Source: REEB509 sp044370335
Lineage (GTDB): Bacteria; Pseudomonadota; Alphaproteobacteria; Caulobacterales; Aquidulcibacteraceae
Assembly: GCA_044370335.1 (NCBI GenBank)
Contig: JBILVS010000003.1
Location: forward strand, 1 to 64,000
Direction: 5' to 3'
DNA length: 64,000 bases
Position 1 is the stretch's first letter. Every line of letters starts with the position of its first letter. A program made the translations under genes and the position numbers. Positions 1 through 8,558 of the stretch are shown in pieces. Below the pieces are notes generated by a model. That model was given only the letters and a program-made list of their open reading frames with translations, had not been told where the DNA came from and ran no database searches.

Positions 1-15
1 AAGCGCAGCATCGGA

Positions 16-1029
16 TCACCCCAGCTCCGCCAGTTGCGCCCGAATGGCCGCGATCCGGCTTTCGATTTCCAGCCGCCGCCGCGCATCCGCGAGCCACGGC
101 GCCGCAACCTGGGCCGAGGCCCCCCGCAGCCGCTCCATCTGTTGCACCGCGCCCGCGAGGTCGTCCTGCAGCAGCCGCTGTTGCGCCTGTTCGATGACCC
201 CGGCCGTCGTGCCGGTTTCGCCCACGCGCCGGACCGTGATCCATTGCGACGCCGTCGCCTGCACGCGGCCCCACAGCCCTGCGCCCGCCTGCGCCTGCAG
301 CGAGGCTCGAATCACATCGAGCTCCATCGCCGCAAACCGGCCCCGCAGCTCCGACCGGGTCGGCGCCCCCTGTTGGGCCAGGGGGGCGAGCGCCGCCACA
401 TTCTCGTCGTCCGGCAGGATCGCCGTCAGCACCGCATGCGCGTCCGAAAAGCCCCCCGAGGCCTGCGCCGCTTCCGCCGCCGCCGCGACGGCAAATGACG
501 CTCGGGAAGCGAGTTCCGCCCGTTGCAGCCGCTCCTGAAGGCTTGGCACCTCCGCCCGCAAAGCCTGCACTTCGCCCGTTAGCGCCGTGATTTGTTCGTT
601 GCTCGGCAGGGTGTCGAGCCGGCCCTGAATGGCCGCCACCGCGCCTTGGACGGTGATCAGCTGCCCCCCGATAGAGGCGGCCTCCGCCCCGGCTGCTGCC
701 GCCAGAGGCGCACCGACGAATGACTCGATCTGATCGAGCCTAGCGTCCAAGGCCGCATCAGCGGCTTGGGCTGCCGCCAACGGCTCTGCGGGCAAGGCCG
801 CGTCCGGGGAGATCCGATCCAAAGCCGCATCCACCGAAGCCACCCGCGGCGCCACAGCCCCGCCGGCCGCCCCGGCCGCCGCCGCGAAAGCCGCCAGCAC
901 CATGGCCCCGCCCGTGGAGATCCCGCTCCGCCGACCGACGGCGCGCCGCGCTGCGCCCCGGTCAGCGGGCTCATAGTCCACATCGATCGGCTCGGCGCGC
1001 CCGCCGTCACCCGCCTCCGTAGCGCTCAT
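16..1029 (-). CDS. mitofilin-like membrane protein (COG4223 type) downstream of hemD
   Basis: The protein has 337 residues: a polar N-terminus, one hydrophobic segment at about residues 39-60, then a long Ala/Gln/Glu-rich region of coiled-coil character (about 80-190) and a helical C-terminal half. This is the pattern of the alphaproteobacterial mitofilin/Mic60-like proteins encoded after hemD. Family knowledge links these inner-membrane proteins to envelope and membrane architecture; a direct role in haem synthesis is not shown. It is the last gene of the minus-strand run hemC-hemD-this gene. A hemY-like gene often follows in related genomes and would lie just left of the window. The stop lies 15 bases from the window edge, so the gene is complete. 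Confidence 0.8.
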   Translation of the reverse strand: MSATEAGDGGRAEPIDVDYEPADRGAARRAVGRRSGISTGGAMVLAAFAAAAGAAGGAVAPRVASVDAALDRISPDAALPAEPLAAAQAADAALDARLDQIESFVGAPLAAAAGAEAASIGGQLITVQGAVAAIQGRLDTLPSNEQITALTGEVQALRAEVPSLQERLQRAELASRASFAVAAAAEAAQASGGFSDAHAVLTAILPDDENVAALAPLAQQGAPTRSELRGRFAAMELDVIRASLQAQAGAGLWGRVQATASQWITVRRVGETGTTAGVIEQAQQRLLQDDLAGAVQQMERLRGASAQVAAPWLADARRRLEIESRIAAIRAQLAELG

Positions 1030-1110
1030 CGCAAGTCCCGCCGGTTTCTTGATCCACCAAGGCCCATTCTTGGCCCCGCCATTGATGTTTAAAGGCGGGG
1101 CCGGTTCGGC

Positions 1111-1818
1111 TCAACCCTTGGCCTCCGTTTGCGCGAAGGCGAGCGCCACGAGCGCCTCGTCCATAGGCCGTTCCGCCACAGCGAAACGGGCGAAGGGCGC
1201 ATCCTGCGCCGCAGCCTTCGCCGCCGCGCTGATGCAGATCGCGGCCAACTGTGGCGCCAGAGGCGCCATGAGCCGCGCCCCGACCGCGGCCCCCCGCGCG
1301 GAATGAAACAGGACGCCCTGCGCCGCCGCCGCCGCCATCCGTTGGGCGGGGGAGAGGGCGTCAAGGGCTTCCGACCGATATGCGATTACGGCCTCCGCCT
1401 GAAACCCCGCCGCCTGCAGCGCCGCCGACACGTCAAAAGCCACGTCTTCGCCCCGCACATGCAGAACCGCCCCGGCATCGGGCCGCAGCCGCGCCGTGAT
1501 GAGAGCTGCAAGGGCGGCCCCGTCCGCGTCCGCGCTGACGACGGTCGAAAATCCCGCCGCCTGGGCCGCGACCGCCGTGGCGTCCCCCACCGCAAAGGCC
1601 GGCAAAGCGCGAGCAAGCCCCGCGGGCACTGTCCGCACGCCATTGGCGCTGGTGAAAACAACGGCTTGAAAAGGCTGATGATCGGGAAGGGGCGCGCTCG
1701 TTGGGACAATCTCAAACAGCGGCAGAATCAAAGCCGCCCCGCCCATCGCCCGGATTCGCGAGGCGGTAGCGCTGGCGCCCGGCTCTGCCCGGGTCACGAT
1801 CCAGGGCTTTGGGCTCAA
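1111..1818 (-). CDS. hemD: uroporphyrinogen-III synthase
   Basis: HemD cyclises hydroxymethylbilane to uroporphyrinogen III with inversion of ring D, the branch point to haem, sirohaem and corrins. The 235-residue protein shows the family's weak conservation: an N-terminal 'VTRAEPG' strand, 'VFTSANGVR' near residue 55 and two similar alpha/beta halves. The reading frame appears to begin with TTG, 4 bases after the hemC stop and behind an AAGG sequence, with no better ATG nearby. The assignment rests largely on its position directly after hemC. Translation is probably coupled to hemC. Confidence 0.88.
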   Translation of the reverse strand: MSPKPWIVTRAEPGASATASRIRAMGGAALILPLFEIVPTSAPLPDHQPFQAVVFTSANGVRTVPAGLARALPAFAVGDATAVAAQAAGFSTVVSADADGAALAALITARLRPDAGAVLHVRGEDVAFDVSAALQAAGFQAEAVIAYRSEALDALSPAQRMAAAAAQGVLFHSARGAAVGARLMAPLAPQLAAICISAAAKAAAQDAPFARFAVAERPMDEALVALAFAQTEAKG

Positions 1819-1822
1819 GGCC

Positions 1823-2764
1823 TTAGGTTCCTTCCAGAATCTGGTCCTCGCCTTCGGCCTTTACCTCTGCTCCGAGCCGAGCCCCCAGCGCCGCCGCGTC
1901 CGCCGCCGTGGCCCCCGGCCCAAGCGAGCCTTCGCGCCGGAACCGCGCCCGTCCATCCGGTCGCAAGGCCTCCCCGACAAACCTCAGTGAGCCGTCCGCC
2001 CCGCGCCGAGCCAAAGCCCCGATCGGCGTCCGACACGAGCCGTCCAGCGCGGCCAGGAAGGCCCGCTCGGCGGCGATTTCAATCCACGCGGACGCATCCT
2101 GAAGCAGCGCCAAAGCCTCCAGCGCCCGCCGATCATCCGCCCGCGCCGTGATCGCGAGCGCCCCCTGGCACGGCGCCGGCGGGCAGGCGATCGGGTCAAC
2201 CAGCGCCGTGACATGGCCATCAAGCCCGAGCCGCTTCAGCCCTGCGTAGGCGAGATAGGTCGCGTGCGCGTCCCCCGCCGCGAGCTTGGCGAGTCGCGTA
2301 TCGACATTACCCCGGAGCGTCTGCACCCGCACGTCGGGCCGCGCGAACAGGGTCTGCGCCTGACGCCTGAGGCTCGCGGTCCCCACCACCGCCTCCGTGG
2401 GCAGGCTGGCCACATCCTTCGCCACAGGGCTGATGAAAGCGTCCCGCGGATCTTCTCGCCCTGGAACGCACGCAAAGACGATCCCGTCCGGCAGGCTCGT
2501 CGGCAGGTCCTTCAGAGAGTGGACGGCGAGATCGATCCGGCCGTCCGACATCGCCTCGTCGAGCTCTTTCGTGAAAAGCCCCTTACCGCCGGCCTCCTGC
2601 AGGCGCCGGTCCTGGACCCGGTCTCCCGTGGTCACGATCCGCTCAAACGGCAACGCCGCGTCCACGTCGGCCGTCCCAAGGGCCGCCGCGAGCTGTCGCC
2701 GCACCCCGTTGGTCTGGGCCACCGACAAGGGCGAACCCCGGGCTCCGATCGTGAACAGCTTCAT
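1823..2764 (-). CDS. hemC: hydroxymethylbilane synthase (porphobilinogen deaminase)
   Basis: HemC joins four porphobilinogen molecules into hydroxymethylbilane in the cytoplasm. The 313-residue protein has the family landmarks: 'GARGSPL' near the N-terminus, catalytic Asp86 in 'HSLKDLPT', 'RRQAQ' near residue 133, and dipyrromethane-cofactor Cys244 in 'GSCRTPIGA'. I chose the ATG at 2764 because AAGGA lies 8 bases upstream; an in-frame TTG two codons earlier is possible. It heads the minus-strand run with hemD and is divergent from tsaD, with about 50 bases between the starts. Confidence 0.96.
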   Translation of the reverse strand: MKLFTIGARGSPLSVAQTNGVRRQLAAALGTADVDAALPFERIVTTGDRVQDRRLQEAGGKGLFTKELDEAMSDGRIDLAVHSLKDLPTSLPDGIVFACVPGREDPRDAFISPVAKDVASLPTEAVVGTASLRRQAQTLFARPDVRVQTLRGNVDTRLAKLAAGDAHATYLAYAGLKRLGLDGHVTALVDPIACPPAPCQGALAITARADDRRALEALALLQDASAWIEIAAERAFLAALDGSCRTPIGALARRGADGSLRFVGEALRPDGRARFRREGSLGPGATAADAAALGARLGAEVKAEGEDQILEGT

Positions 2765-2813
2765 GCCCAACGTCCTTGGTAATTGGCGAAAGCCGCCTTA
2801 GCTAGAGGCCGCC

Positions 2814-3908
2814 ATGATCGACCTGCAACCCCCTATACTGGTCTTAGGGATTGAGACCAGCTGCGACGAAACCGCCGCCGCCGTCCTGCGCTGGCGGGGG
2901 GAGGGCGGAGTCGAGATCCTGGGCGACGTAATCTGGGGCCAGGCCGAGGCCCATGCGCCGTATCGCGGCGTGGTGCCTGAGATCGCCGCCCGCGCCCACG
3001 CCGAGGCGGTGGATCATGTGATCAAAGCGGCGATGGACGCCGCGGGCGTCGCCTACAAGGACCTCGACGCTGTCGCCGCCACCGCGGGGCCGGGCCTGAT
3101 CGGTGGGGTCATGGTCGGCCTGTCGGCGGGCAAAGCGATCGCTCTCGCCCACGATAAGCCGCTCGTGGCCGTGAACCATCTCGAAGGGCACGCCCTCTCC
3201 CCGCGCTTGAGCGGCGACGTGGCCTTTCCTTACCTGCTGTTGCTGGTCTCCGGCGGGCACTGCCAGTTCCTGGCGGTGGACGGGGTCGGCCGCTACCGTC
3301 GCTTGGGCGCCACCAAGGACGACGCCGCCGGGGAAGCGTTTGACAAGGCGGCGAAAGTCATGGGTCTGGGTTTTCCCGGCGGGCCCCTCATCGAGGCCCT
3401 GGCAGCGAAAGGCGATGCGAGCCGCTTTGCGTTGCCGCGCCCCTTAGTCGGCGAGGCCGGATGCGACTTTTCCTTCGCCGGTCTGAAGTCGGCGGTCGCG
3501 CGTGCCTGGCAGGGCCTGGCCGCTCCGACGGATCAAGATCGCGCCGATCTCGCCGCGAGCTTCCAAGCCGCTGTCGGCGACATCCTTGTCGACCGCGCCG
3601 CTAAAGCCTTGAAATTATTCACAGAACCGACCGGACGGTTCGTCGTGGCGGGCGGCGTCGCCGCCAACACGGCGCTGCTGGAGCGCCTGCGGGCCGTGGC
3701 CGCAGAGGCGGGCTTTACCTGTACCGCGCCGCCGCTGCGCTACTGCACAGACAATGCGGTGATGATCGCCCTCGCCGGAGCCGAGCGATTCGCCCAGGGC
3801 CTGACAAACGATCTCGCCGTCGCGGCCCGGCCGCGCTGGCCTCTGGATGAGGCGGCGGCCCTCGCGCAGCCGAGCCATAAGGCCGGCCGCAAGGGCGCCA
3901 AGGCCTGA
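2814..3908 (+). CDS. tsaD: tRNA N6-adenosine threonylcarbamoyltransferase TsaD
   Basis: TsaD transfers the threonylcarbamoyl group to A37 of ANN-decoding tRNAs, working with TsaB and TsaE. The 364-residue protein begins with the ASKHA phosphate-binding segment 'GIETSCDET' (about 12-20) and carries the metal-binding His pair in 'NHLEGH' (His122 and His126), 'GPGLIGG', and the late 'CTDNAVM' segment with its metal-ligand Asp. Length is a little above the usual 340 because of a basic C-terminal tail. An AGAGG lies upstream of the ATG. In many relatives tsaD is followed directly by gpsA; here a TetR gene on the other strand lies between them. Confidence 0.97.
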   Translation: MIDLQPPILVLGIETSCDETAAAVLRWRGEGGVEILGDVIWGQAEAHAPYRGVVPEIAARAHAEAVDHVIKAAMDAAGVAYKDLDAVAATAGPGLIGGVMVGLSAGKAIALAHDKPLVAVNHLEGHALSPRLSGDVAFPYLLLLVSGGHCQFLAVDGVGRYRRLGATKDDAAGEAFDKAAKVMGLGFPGGPLIEALAAKGDASRFALPRPLVGEAGCDFSFAGLKSAVARAWQGLAAPTDQDRADLAASFQAAVGDILVDRAAKALKLFTEPTGRFVVAGGVAANTALLERLRAVAAEAGFTCTAPPLRYCTDNAVMIALAGAERFAQGLTNDLAVAARPRWPLDEAAALAQPSHKAGRKGAKA

Positions 3909-4313
3909 GCGACGTCAGTCGACGATCGCCGCCGCGATCTGAAACAGGGGCGCGAACGCCGCCACCACCGGCGCGGACGCAATCGTAAACGCTACAACAT
4001 GAAGCGAAGCAGAGCGGGACGTGAGCAGATCGCCGAAGCGGGGCGGGGCCGTCGTGACCCCGTTGACCCGACTTTTACCGGTGAACGAAAAACAAAAATA
4101 ATAAACAAACCGAATATGATTCAATAGCCAGAAAAGCCATGGTTTCGCGGAGCTGTTGGAGGCGGCGCAGGGCCTCCCATGGGTCGGCTTACGGGTTGAT
4201 TGGAATGGTCAGAGCGGCAAGCTCGTCGCAAAGCCCAAGCGGTCGCGGTCCGCGCCCTGACGCAGACGCGCTGACGCGGCAGGGTTAGCGGATACAAGCC
4301 TGAGGCCGAAGCC
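3909..4313. other. non-coding gap with an AT-rich patch
   Basis: These 405 bases between tsaD and the tetR stop hold no convincing gene. Around 4083-4125 there is an A-rich patch that stands out against the high-GC surroundings. The right half (about 4130-4255) has coding-like composition: one plus-strand frame stays open for about 45 codons and could be the tail of a lost gene, but it has no start codon after the preceding stop and matches nothing I recognise. A 69-codon minus-strand frame across the left half also looks spurious. Confidence 0.5.
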
Positions 4314-5003
4314 CTAAGACGAGAGCGCCTTGGTCACGTCTTCGATCGTGCACGCCGTCACCCCGGCGTCTTCCAGGATCGCCGCCCCCGGGGGCAGACC
4401 GTTTTTCGGCTCGGCCTCGTTGCGGTAGGCGCCAAACAAGAACAGGTCAATCACGCCGTCCAGTTCCCGCTCCAGCTTCGGCAACGCCAGCTGCGAGAAC
4501 AGCTGAGGGATGGAGAATTTCACGGTCGCCGCCTGCATCATCTCCGCCATGAATTCGTGGTCAGCGGCGCGGAACAGCCCGGCTCTGGCGCCTTCCTCAA
4601 GCACCGCAGCCACGTAAACCCGTTCCTGCGCGAGCTGCTCGTTCATAAAGATCGGCCGCTCCTTCTTGAGTACTTCGGCGACATCCAGGATTTTCGCGTT
4701 TTCCGAAAACATCAGAAAATTGTCCCGCATGCGCTTGAAAAACATCGCCTTCAGCCGGCGATCCGGCGGCAGTTCCGACCGCCGGGACAGTTGCGCCATT
4801 TCCGTGTGCTGATGCGCGTAGTGCTTCCGGGCCATCGCTTCGGCCAAGTCGGCCTTGCTCTCGAAGAAGCGGTAAATGTTCCCCGCGCTCATGCCGCAGT
4901 CGGCGGCGATCTCCGCCATGGTTGTCTTGGCGTAGCCGTAATGCATGATCCGCTCGGTGGCGGCGTGCAGGATCCGGTCGCGAATTTCGTTTTTCTCGTC
5001 CAT
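4314..5003 (-). CDS. TetR/AcrR-family transcriptional regulator
   Basis: The protein has a typical TetR N-terminal DNA-binding domain: an opening helix with 'ILHAATERIMHYGYAKTTMAEIA', then 'CGMSAGNIYRFFESKADL' as the helix-turn-helix and following Tyr/Phe region, within about residues 5-55. A helical ligand and dimer domain follows to about residue 229. I chose the ATG at 5003; a TTG 36 bases upstream is in frame but lacks a ribosome binding site. It is divergent from gpsA with only about 50 bases between the starts, so both promoters must sit in that gap and the regulator probably acts there. The ligand is unknown. Confidence 0.88.
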   Translation of the reverse strand: MDEKNEIRDRILHAATERIMHYGYAKTTMAEIAADCGMSAGNIYRFFESKADLAEAMARKHYAHQHTEMAQLSRRSELPPDRRLKAMFFKRMRDNFLMFSENAKILDVAEVLKKERPIFMNEQLAQERVYVAAVLEEGARAGLFRAADHEFMAEMMQAATVKFSIPQLFSQLALPKLERELDGVIDLFLFGAYRNEAEPKNGLPPGAAILEDAGVTACTIEDVTKALSS

Positions 5004-5053
5004 GACCCGCAAGGTAAGATGTATTTCCTGAACAATCAATCAAGGATTCAATA

Positions 5054-6073
5054 ATGAGCGGTGCGCCCCCTGGTTCCCCCATCGGTCACATCGCGATCAT
5101 CGGCGCGGGCGCCTGGGGCACCGCGCTCGCCCAGGTCTGCGCGATGGCCGGCCGCCGCGTCACTTTATGGGCCTATGAAAGGGAGATCGCCCAGGCGATC
5201 AACACAACCCATGAAAACCCGCTCTTCCTCCCCGGAGCGATGCTGTCGTCGGCGATCGAGGCGGTCAACGATCTTGCCCTCTTGGGCGCCGCCGACGCCT
5301 ATCTCGCCGTCAGCCCGGCTCAGCATGCCCGGAAAAGTCTCAAGGCTTTCGCCCCTCATGCCGTCGCCGGGCGCCCCTTGGTTCTGTGCGCCAAAGGCAT
5401 TGAGCAGGGGACCCTCGCTCTGATGACGGAGGTCGCCGCTGAAGAAGCCCCAAGGCAGCCGCTGGCGGTTCTGTCTGGCCCTGGCTTCGCCAAGGATGTC
5501 GTCAAAGGCCTCCCCACCGCGATCACCCTCGCCGCGCGAGATCCCGCCATTGGCCAGGCGTTGGTCGCCGCCATTGGTCTGCCGACGTTCCGGCCGTATC
5601 TGACGGACGATCTGATCGGCGCCGAGGTCGGCGGCGCGGTGAAGAACGTCATCGCCATCGCGTGCGGCGTGGTTGAGGGTCGCGGCTTCGGCGACAGTGC
5701 CCGCGCCGCCCTCATCACCCGCGGCTTTGCTGAAATGGGTCGCCTCGGCGCAGCCCTCGGGGCCAGACAGGAAACCCTCAACGGCCTCTGCGGCTTGGGC
5801 GATCTGGTCCTGACCTGCTCCAGCCGCATGAGCCGCAACATGGCCCTCGGCTATGCCTTGGGAGAAGGCCAGACCGCAGTGGAGGCCCTGTCCGGCCGCT
5901 TGAGTGTGGCGGAGGGCGCCGCAAGCGCCCCGGCGGTGGTGGCGCTCGCCCAAAAACATGGCGTTGAGATGCCGATCTGCGCGGCCGTGGCGGAGATCTT
6001 GGCTGGCCGCGCTAGCGTCGACGCCGCGATCATGGCGCTCTTGTCCCGCCCGTTCCGCGCCGAAGGCCGATGA
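5054..6073 (+). CDS. gpsA: NAD(P)-dependent glycerol-3-phosphate dehydrogenase
   Basis: GpsA reduces dihydroxyacetone phosphate to sn-glycerol 3-phosphate, the backbone for phospholipid synthesis. The 339-residue protein has the dinucleotide-binding motif 'GAGAWGTALA' at about 18-27, 'CAKGIE', 'SGPGFA', and the catalytic Lys in 'GGAVKNVIAIA', followed by the helical C-terminal domain with 'CGLGDLVLTC'. AAGGA lies 7 bases before the ATG. The stop overlaps the start of the next gene by 4 bases, so the two are translationally coupled. Confidence 0.97.
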   Translation: MSGAPPGSPIGHIAIIGAGAWGTALAQVCAMAGRRVTLWAYEREIAQAINTTHENPLFLPGAMLSSAIEAVNDLALLGAADAYLAVSPAQHARKSLKAFAPHAVAGRPLVLCAKGIEQGTLALMTEVAAEEAPRQPLAVLSGPGFAKDVVKGLPTAITLAARDPAIGQALVAAIGLPTFRPYLTDDLIGAEVGGAVKNVIAIACGVVEGRGFGDSARAALITRGFAEMGRLGAALGARQETLNGLCGLGDLVLTCSSRMSRNMALGYALGEGQTAVEALSGRLSVAEGAASAPAVVALAQKHGVEMPICAAVAEILAGRASVDAAIMALLSRPFRAEGR

Positions 6074-6423
6074 ACCCCGCCAAGCCGAAAAAGGGCGCGG
6101 TTCTCGCCGCCGTCGAGACGCTGCCCGATCCTTCCGCTCGATGCCTCGACTTTGCGGATGGGGAGGCGCGGTACAGCCTCATCCTGGTGCGCAGCCAAGG
6201 CCGGATCACCGCCTTTAAGAACCGCTGCCCGCACGCCCGCTATTCGTTGGAAAAACTGGACGGGGGCGTGATCCTGCAGGAGGGGCGCTTTCTTGTCTGC
6301 GCCGCCCACGGCGCAAGCTTTCGGGTCGCCGACGGCGCATTCTGCGGCGGACCCGGTGGTGGCGAGGGGTTGACCCGCCTCGCTGTCACTTTGGAGGGCG
6401 GCCGCATCCTGATGGATGAATAG
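6070..6423 (+). CDS. small Rieske-type [2Fe-2S] ferredoxin-like protein
   Basis: The 117-residue protein carries one complete Rieske motif: Cys53-x-His55 in 'CPHA' and Cys77-x2-His80 in 'CAAHG', spaced as in the Rieske ferredoxins of dioxygenase and nitrite reductase systems. There is no signal peptide or membrane anchor, so it should be cytoplasmic. The pair of flanking Cys residues that form a disulfide in cytochrome bc1 Rieske proteins is absent, pointing to a low-potential ferredoxin type. It is coupled to gpsA by an ATGA overlap. The electron partner is not evident from the neighbours. Confidence 0.88.
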   Translation: MNPAKPKKGAVLAAVETLPDPSARCLDFADGEARYSLILVRSQGRITAFKNRCPHARYSLEKLDGGVILQEGRFLVCAAHGASFRVADGAFCGGPGGGEGLTRLAVTLEGGRILMDE

Positions 6424-6428
6424 GCGCT

Positions 6429-7547
6429 CTATTCGTTCCGCGGCCGCAGGTTTGGGTCTTCATCTTCCAGCCGCCGCCGGGCGCCCAGGGCGAGCCACGC
6501 GAGCAGGCCGACGACCGCTGCCCCGCCGACCAGCCACGGCAGATAGTTGGTCTCCGCGCCGTCCTTGCCGGCGCTGACCGAAGGACCATTGATCCCCGCC
6601 GTCTGTGCAACGCCTGTCGCGGGCAGGTTCGTCACCAGACCCGGCACGGTATAGACGCTCGCGGTGTCGATCTGGGCGTTATAGTCCTGGTACGCGTTGC
6701 CTTGGGTGAACCCGATTATGCCCACAAGCGAAGGCGTGGCGGCTTTCGCCGCCGCCAGCTGGTCCGCCCGGACCGGCGCCGTCACCCCGGCCACGCCCCG
6801 CCGGCCCAAAACCCGGCTTTCCGCTCGATAAGCCACCGCCGTCGGCTGCGGCTGCGCGGTCTGTTCCACCCAGCTCACGGCGTTCTGGGCCGTTGCGAAA
6901 GCCGGCGCGGTCTCAAACCGTTGGAATGAGCGCTGCGCGCTGGCCCGCGCTTGGCGCACGGTCTGGTCAAAGCCTGCGTCTTCAAGGCCCGAGGCGGAGG
7001 CCGCTTCCACCCGTCCGATCTGCTGATAGGTGACGATCGCGCCCCAGAAATTCTCTTGTCCCGGCGTTAGGTCCGCGGGCGCGAGCATGCCCACGATGTC
7101 CCCCGTCGGCGCCGGCGTCCCAATCCGCGCCAGGTGCGCCCGCGCCGCATCCGGCGGATAGAACAAGAAGCTCGTCGGCACGGTCAGCGACAAATCGCTC
7201 GATGGCACGGCAATGACCCCCGATCGGCCTGCCGGCCCTGCGGTCACAGGCGTCGGCGCCGGCGGCAGAGCCGCCGTGGCCGCGGTGTCGGCCGTGGCGG
7301 CAGGAGCAGGGGCCGCCATCGCGGCGGGCGCGGGAGCGGGAGCAGGGGCAGGAGCGGGCGGGACTGCAGGCGCTGTCTGGGCCGGGCGCGCGGGCGCGGG
7401 CCGCACCATCGGCGTCAGCTCTTCGATCCCATCAGCCCAGGAGACGCCCCCCGCAAACCCGAAGCCCGCGAGACAGGCCGCCGCCATGAAGACCCAGGCG
7501 CGCCGCGCCGGCCCACCCTTGGCCATCGCTCCTTTGGTCATCGCCAT
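6429..7547 (-). CDS. secreted or anchored Ala/Pro-rich protein of unknown function
   Basis: I do not recognise a family. The 372-residue protein starts with a basic stretch and a hydrophobic segment that looks like a signal sequence (about 15-33). An Ala/Pro low-complexity linker follows (about 45-95), then a globular region with 'SDLSLTVPTSFLFYPP' near its beginning and Ala/Gln-rich helices. One C-terminal membrane helix at about 340-360 is followed by a charged tail. Topology suggests a periplasmic domain anchored at its C-terminus. The ATG at 7547 has GGAGAG 7 bases upstream and is preferred to a start 45 bases earlier. It is convergent with the Rieske gene. Confidence 0.7.
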   Translation of the reverse strand: MAMTKGAMAKGGPARRAWVFMAAACLAGFGFAGGVSWADGIEELTPMVRPAPARPAQTAPAVPPAPAPAPAPAPAAMAAPAPAATADTAATAALPPAPTPVTAGPAGRSGVIAVPSSDLSLTVPTSFLFYPPDAARAHLARIGTPAPTGDIVGMLAPADLTPGQENFWGAIVTYQQIGRVEAASASGLEDAGFDQTVRQARASAQRSFQRFETAPAFATAQNAVSWVEQTAQPQPTAVAYRAESRVLGRRGVAGVTAPVRADQLAAAKAATPSLVGIIGFTQGNAYQDYNAQIDTASVYTVPGLVTNLPATGVAQTAGINGPSVSAGKDGAETNYLPWLVGGAAVVGLLAWLALGARRRLEDEDPNLRPRNE

Positions 7548-7662
7548 GCTGATCTCTCCACGCCGCCCAGGGGCCGCATGTCCGCAGCCCAAATTAACCC
7601 TTGGCTTTGGCTTCTCACAGCTTGGCGTGGAAATCCATCGCGCTTCCCCTGATGGGGGAGAG

Positions 7663-8556
7663 TCAATCGACCGCGGCGGCGGCGAGATCCTCCTGGGCGG
7701 CCTTGGCGGCGGCGGCGATCAGCGCCCGCCATGCCGCCATTGAGGAAGCCCCCTCGGCGCCTTTTGGATAGGCGATCCCGCGGGAGGAATTGACCACTCC
7801 GCCGCGTTTCAGCCCGTCCGGCCCACGCACAAACCCCGCGAGGGCGTCTTTGGCCCCAGCCCCTTGTGCGCCGTAGCCCGGAACCAGAAACAACGCCTTC
7901 GGCAGCAGCGCCCGCAGGGCTTTCGCCTCTTCCGGATAAGTCGCCCCCGCCACCACCATCAGCCCTGAAAACCCGCTCTCGCCCAAAAGAGGCGCGGTGA
8001 GCGGCGCCAGCATCCGCGCTGTCTGCGCCCACAAAGGCTCATCGCCGACGCGCAGATCCTGCAGGTCGCGCGCGCCGGGGTTGGAGGTCCGCACCAAGAC
8101 CGCCACGCCTTTGCTTTGGGCGGCGGCAAGGCTCAGGAACGGGGCCAGCGTGTCGGCGCCCATATAGGGGTTTACGGTCACGCAATCGGCGTCGAAACCG
8201 GGGAAGGGGCCCAAGGAGGCCTGCGCATAGCCCTCCGCCGTGCTGCCGATGTCTCCGCGCTTGGCGTCGAGGATGGTCAAACGACCCATGTCCCGCGCCA
8301 CAGCGCACAGGGTCCGCGCTGCCGCATAGCCGTCCGGCCCAAACGGCTCGAACAACCCTAATTGCGGTTTAAAACATGCCGCATAGGGCGCGGTTGCCTC
8401 CATCAGCGCCGCTCCGAACCGCACCAGCGCTTCCGGGTCCTGCCGCGGATCGCCGAAAAGCGCTGTGCTCATCAGGGCGGGGAACGGATCGATTCCTACG
8501 CAGAGCGGCGCCCCGGCGTGGGAAACAGCCTCCAAAAGCCGGTCCGCAAACCCCAC
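7663..8556 (-). CDS. pyrF: orotidine 5'-phosphate decarboxylase, type 2
   Basis: PyrF converts OMP to UMP, the last step of de novo pyrimidine synthesis. The sequence has 'CVGIDPFP' at the start of the barrel and the catalytic Asp-x-Lys-x2-Asp motif as 'LDAKRGDIGSTAEGYA', followed by 'VTVNPYMG' and 'LFLVPGYGAQG', all typical of the longer type-2 (Mycobacterium-like) enzymes. The start is uncertain. The protein body begins at 'FADRLLEAV', so I favour GTG at 8556, 2 bases after the stop of the protease gene upstream. A TTG at 8562, or an ATG at 8610 that overlaps that gene by 52 bases, are alternatives. Confidence 0.93.
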   Translation of the reverse strand: MGFADRLLEAVSHAGAPLCVGIDPFPALMSTALFGDPRQDPEALVRFGAALMEATAPYAACFKPQLGLFEPFGPDGYAAARTLCAVARDMGRLTILDAKRGDIGSTAEGYAQASLGPFPGFDADCVTVNPYMGADTLAPFLSLAAAQSKGVAVLVRTSNPGARDLQDLRVGDEPLWAQTARMLAPLTAPLLGESGFSGLMVVAGATYPEEAKALRALLPKALFLVPGYGAQGAGAKDALAGFVRGPDGLKRGGVVNSSRGIAYPKGAEGASSMAAWRALIAAAAKAAQEDLAAAAVD

Positions 8557-8558
8557 CG

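Noticed and set aside
3915..4124. 69-codon minus-strand frame in the tsaD/tetR gap
   Set aside because: No ribosome binding site, no recognisable domain, and it crosses an AT-rich non-coding patch.
4130..4255. Possible remnant coding stretch (plus strand, about 45 codons) beside it
   Set aside because: It lacks a start codon after the preceding stop and matches no family I know; kept only as a remark in the gap entry.
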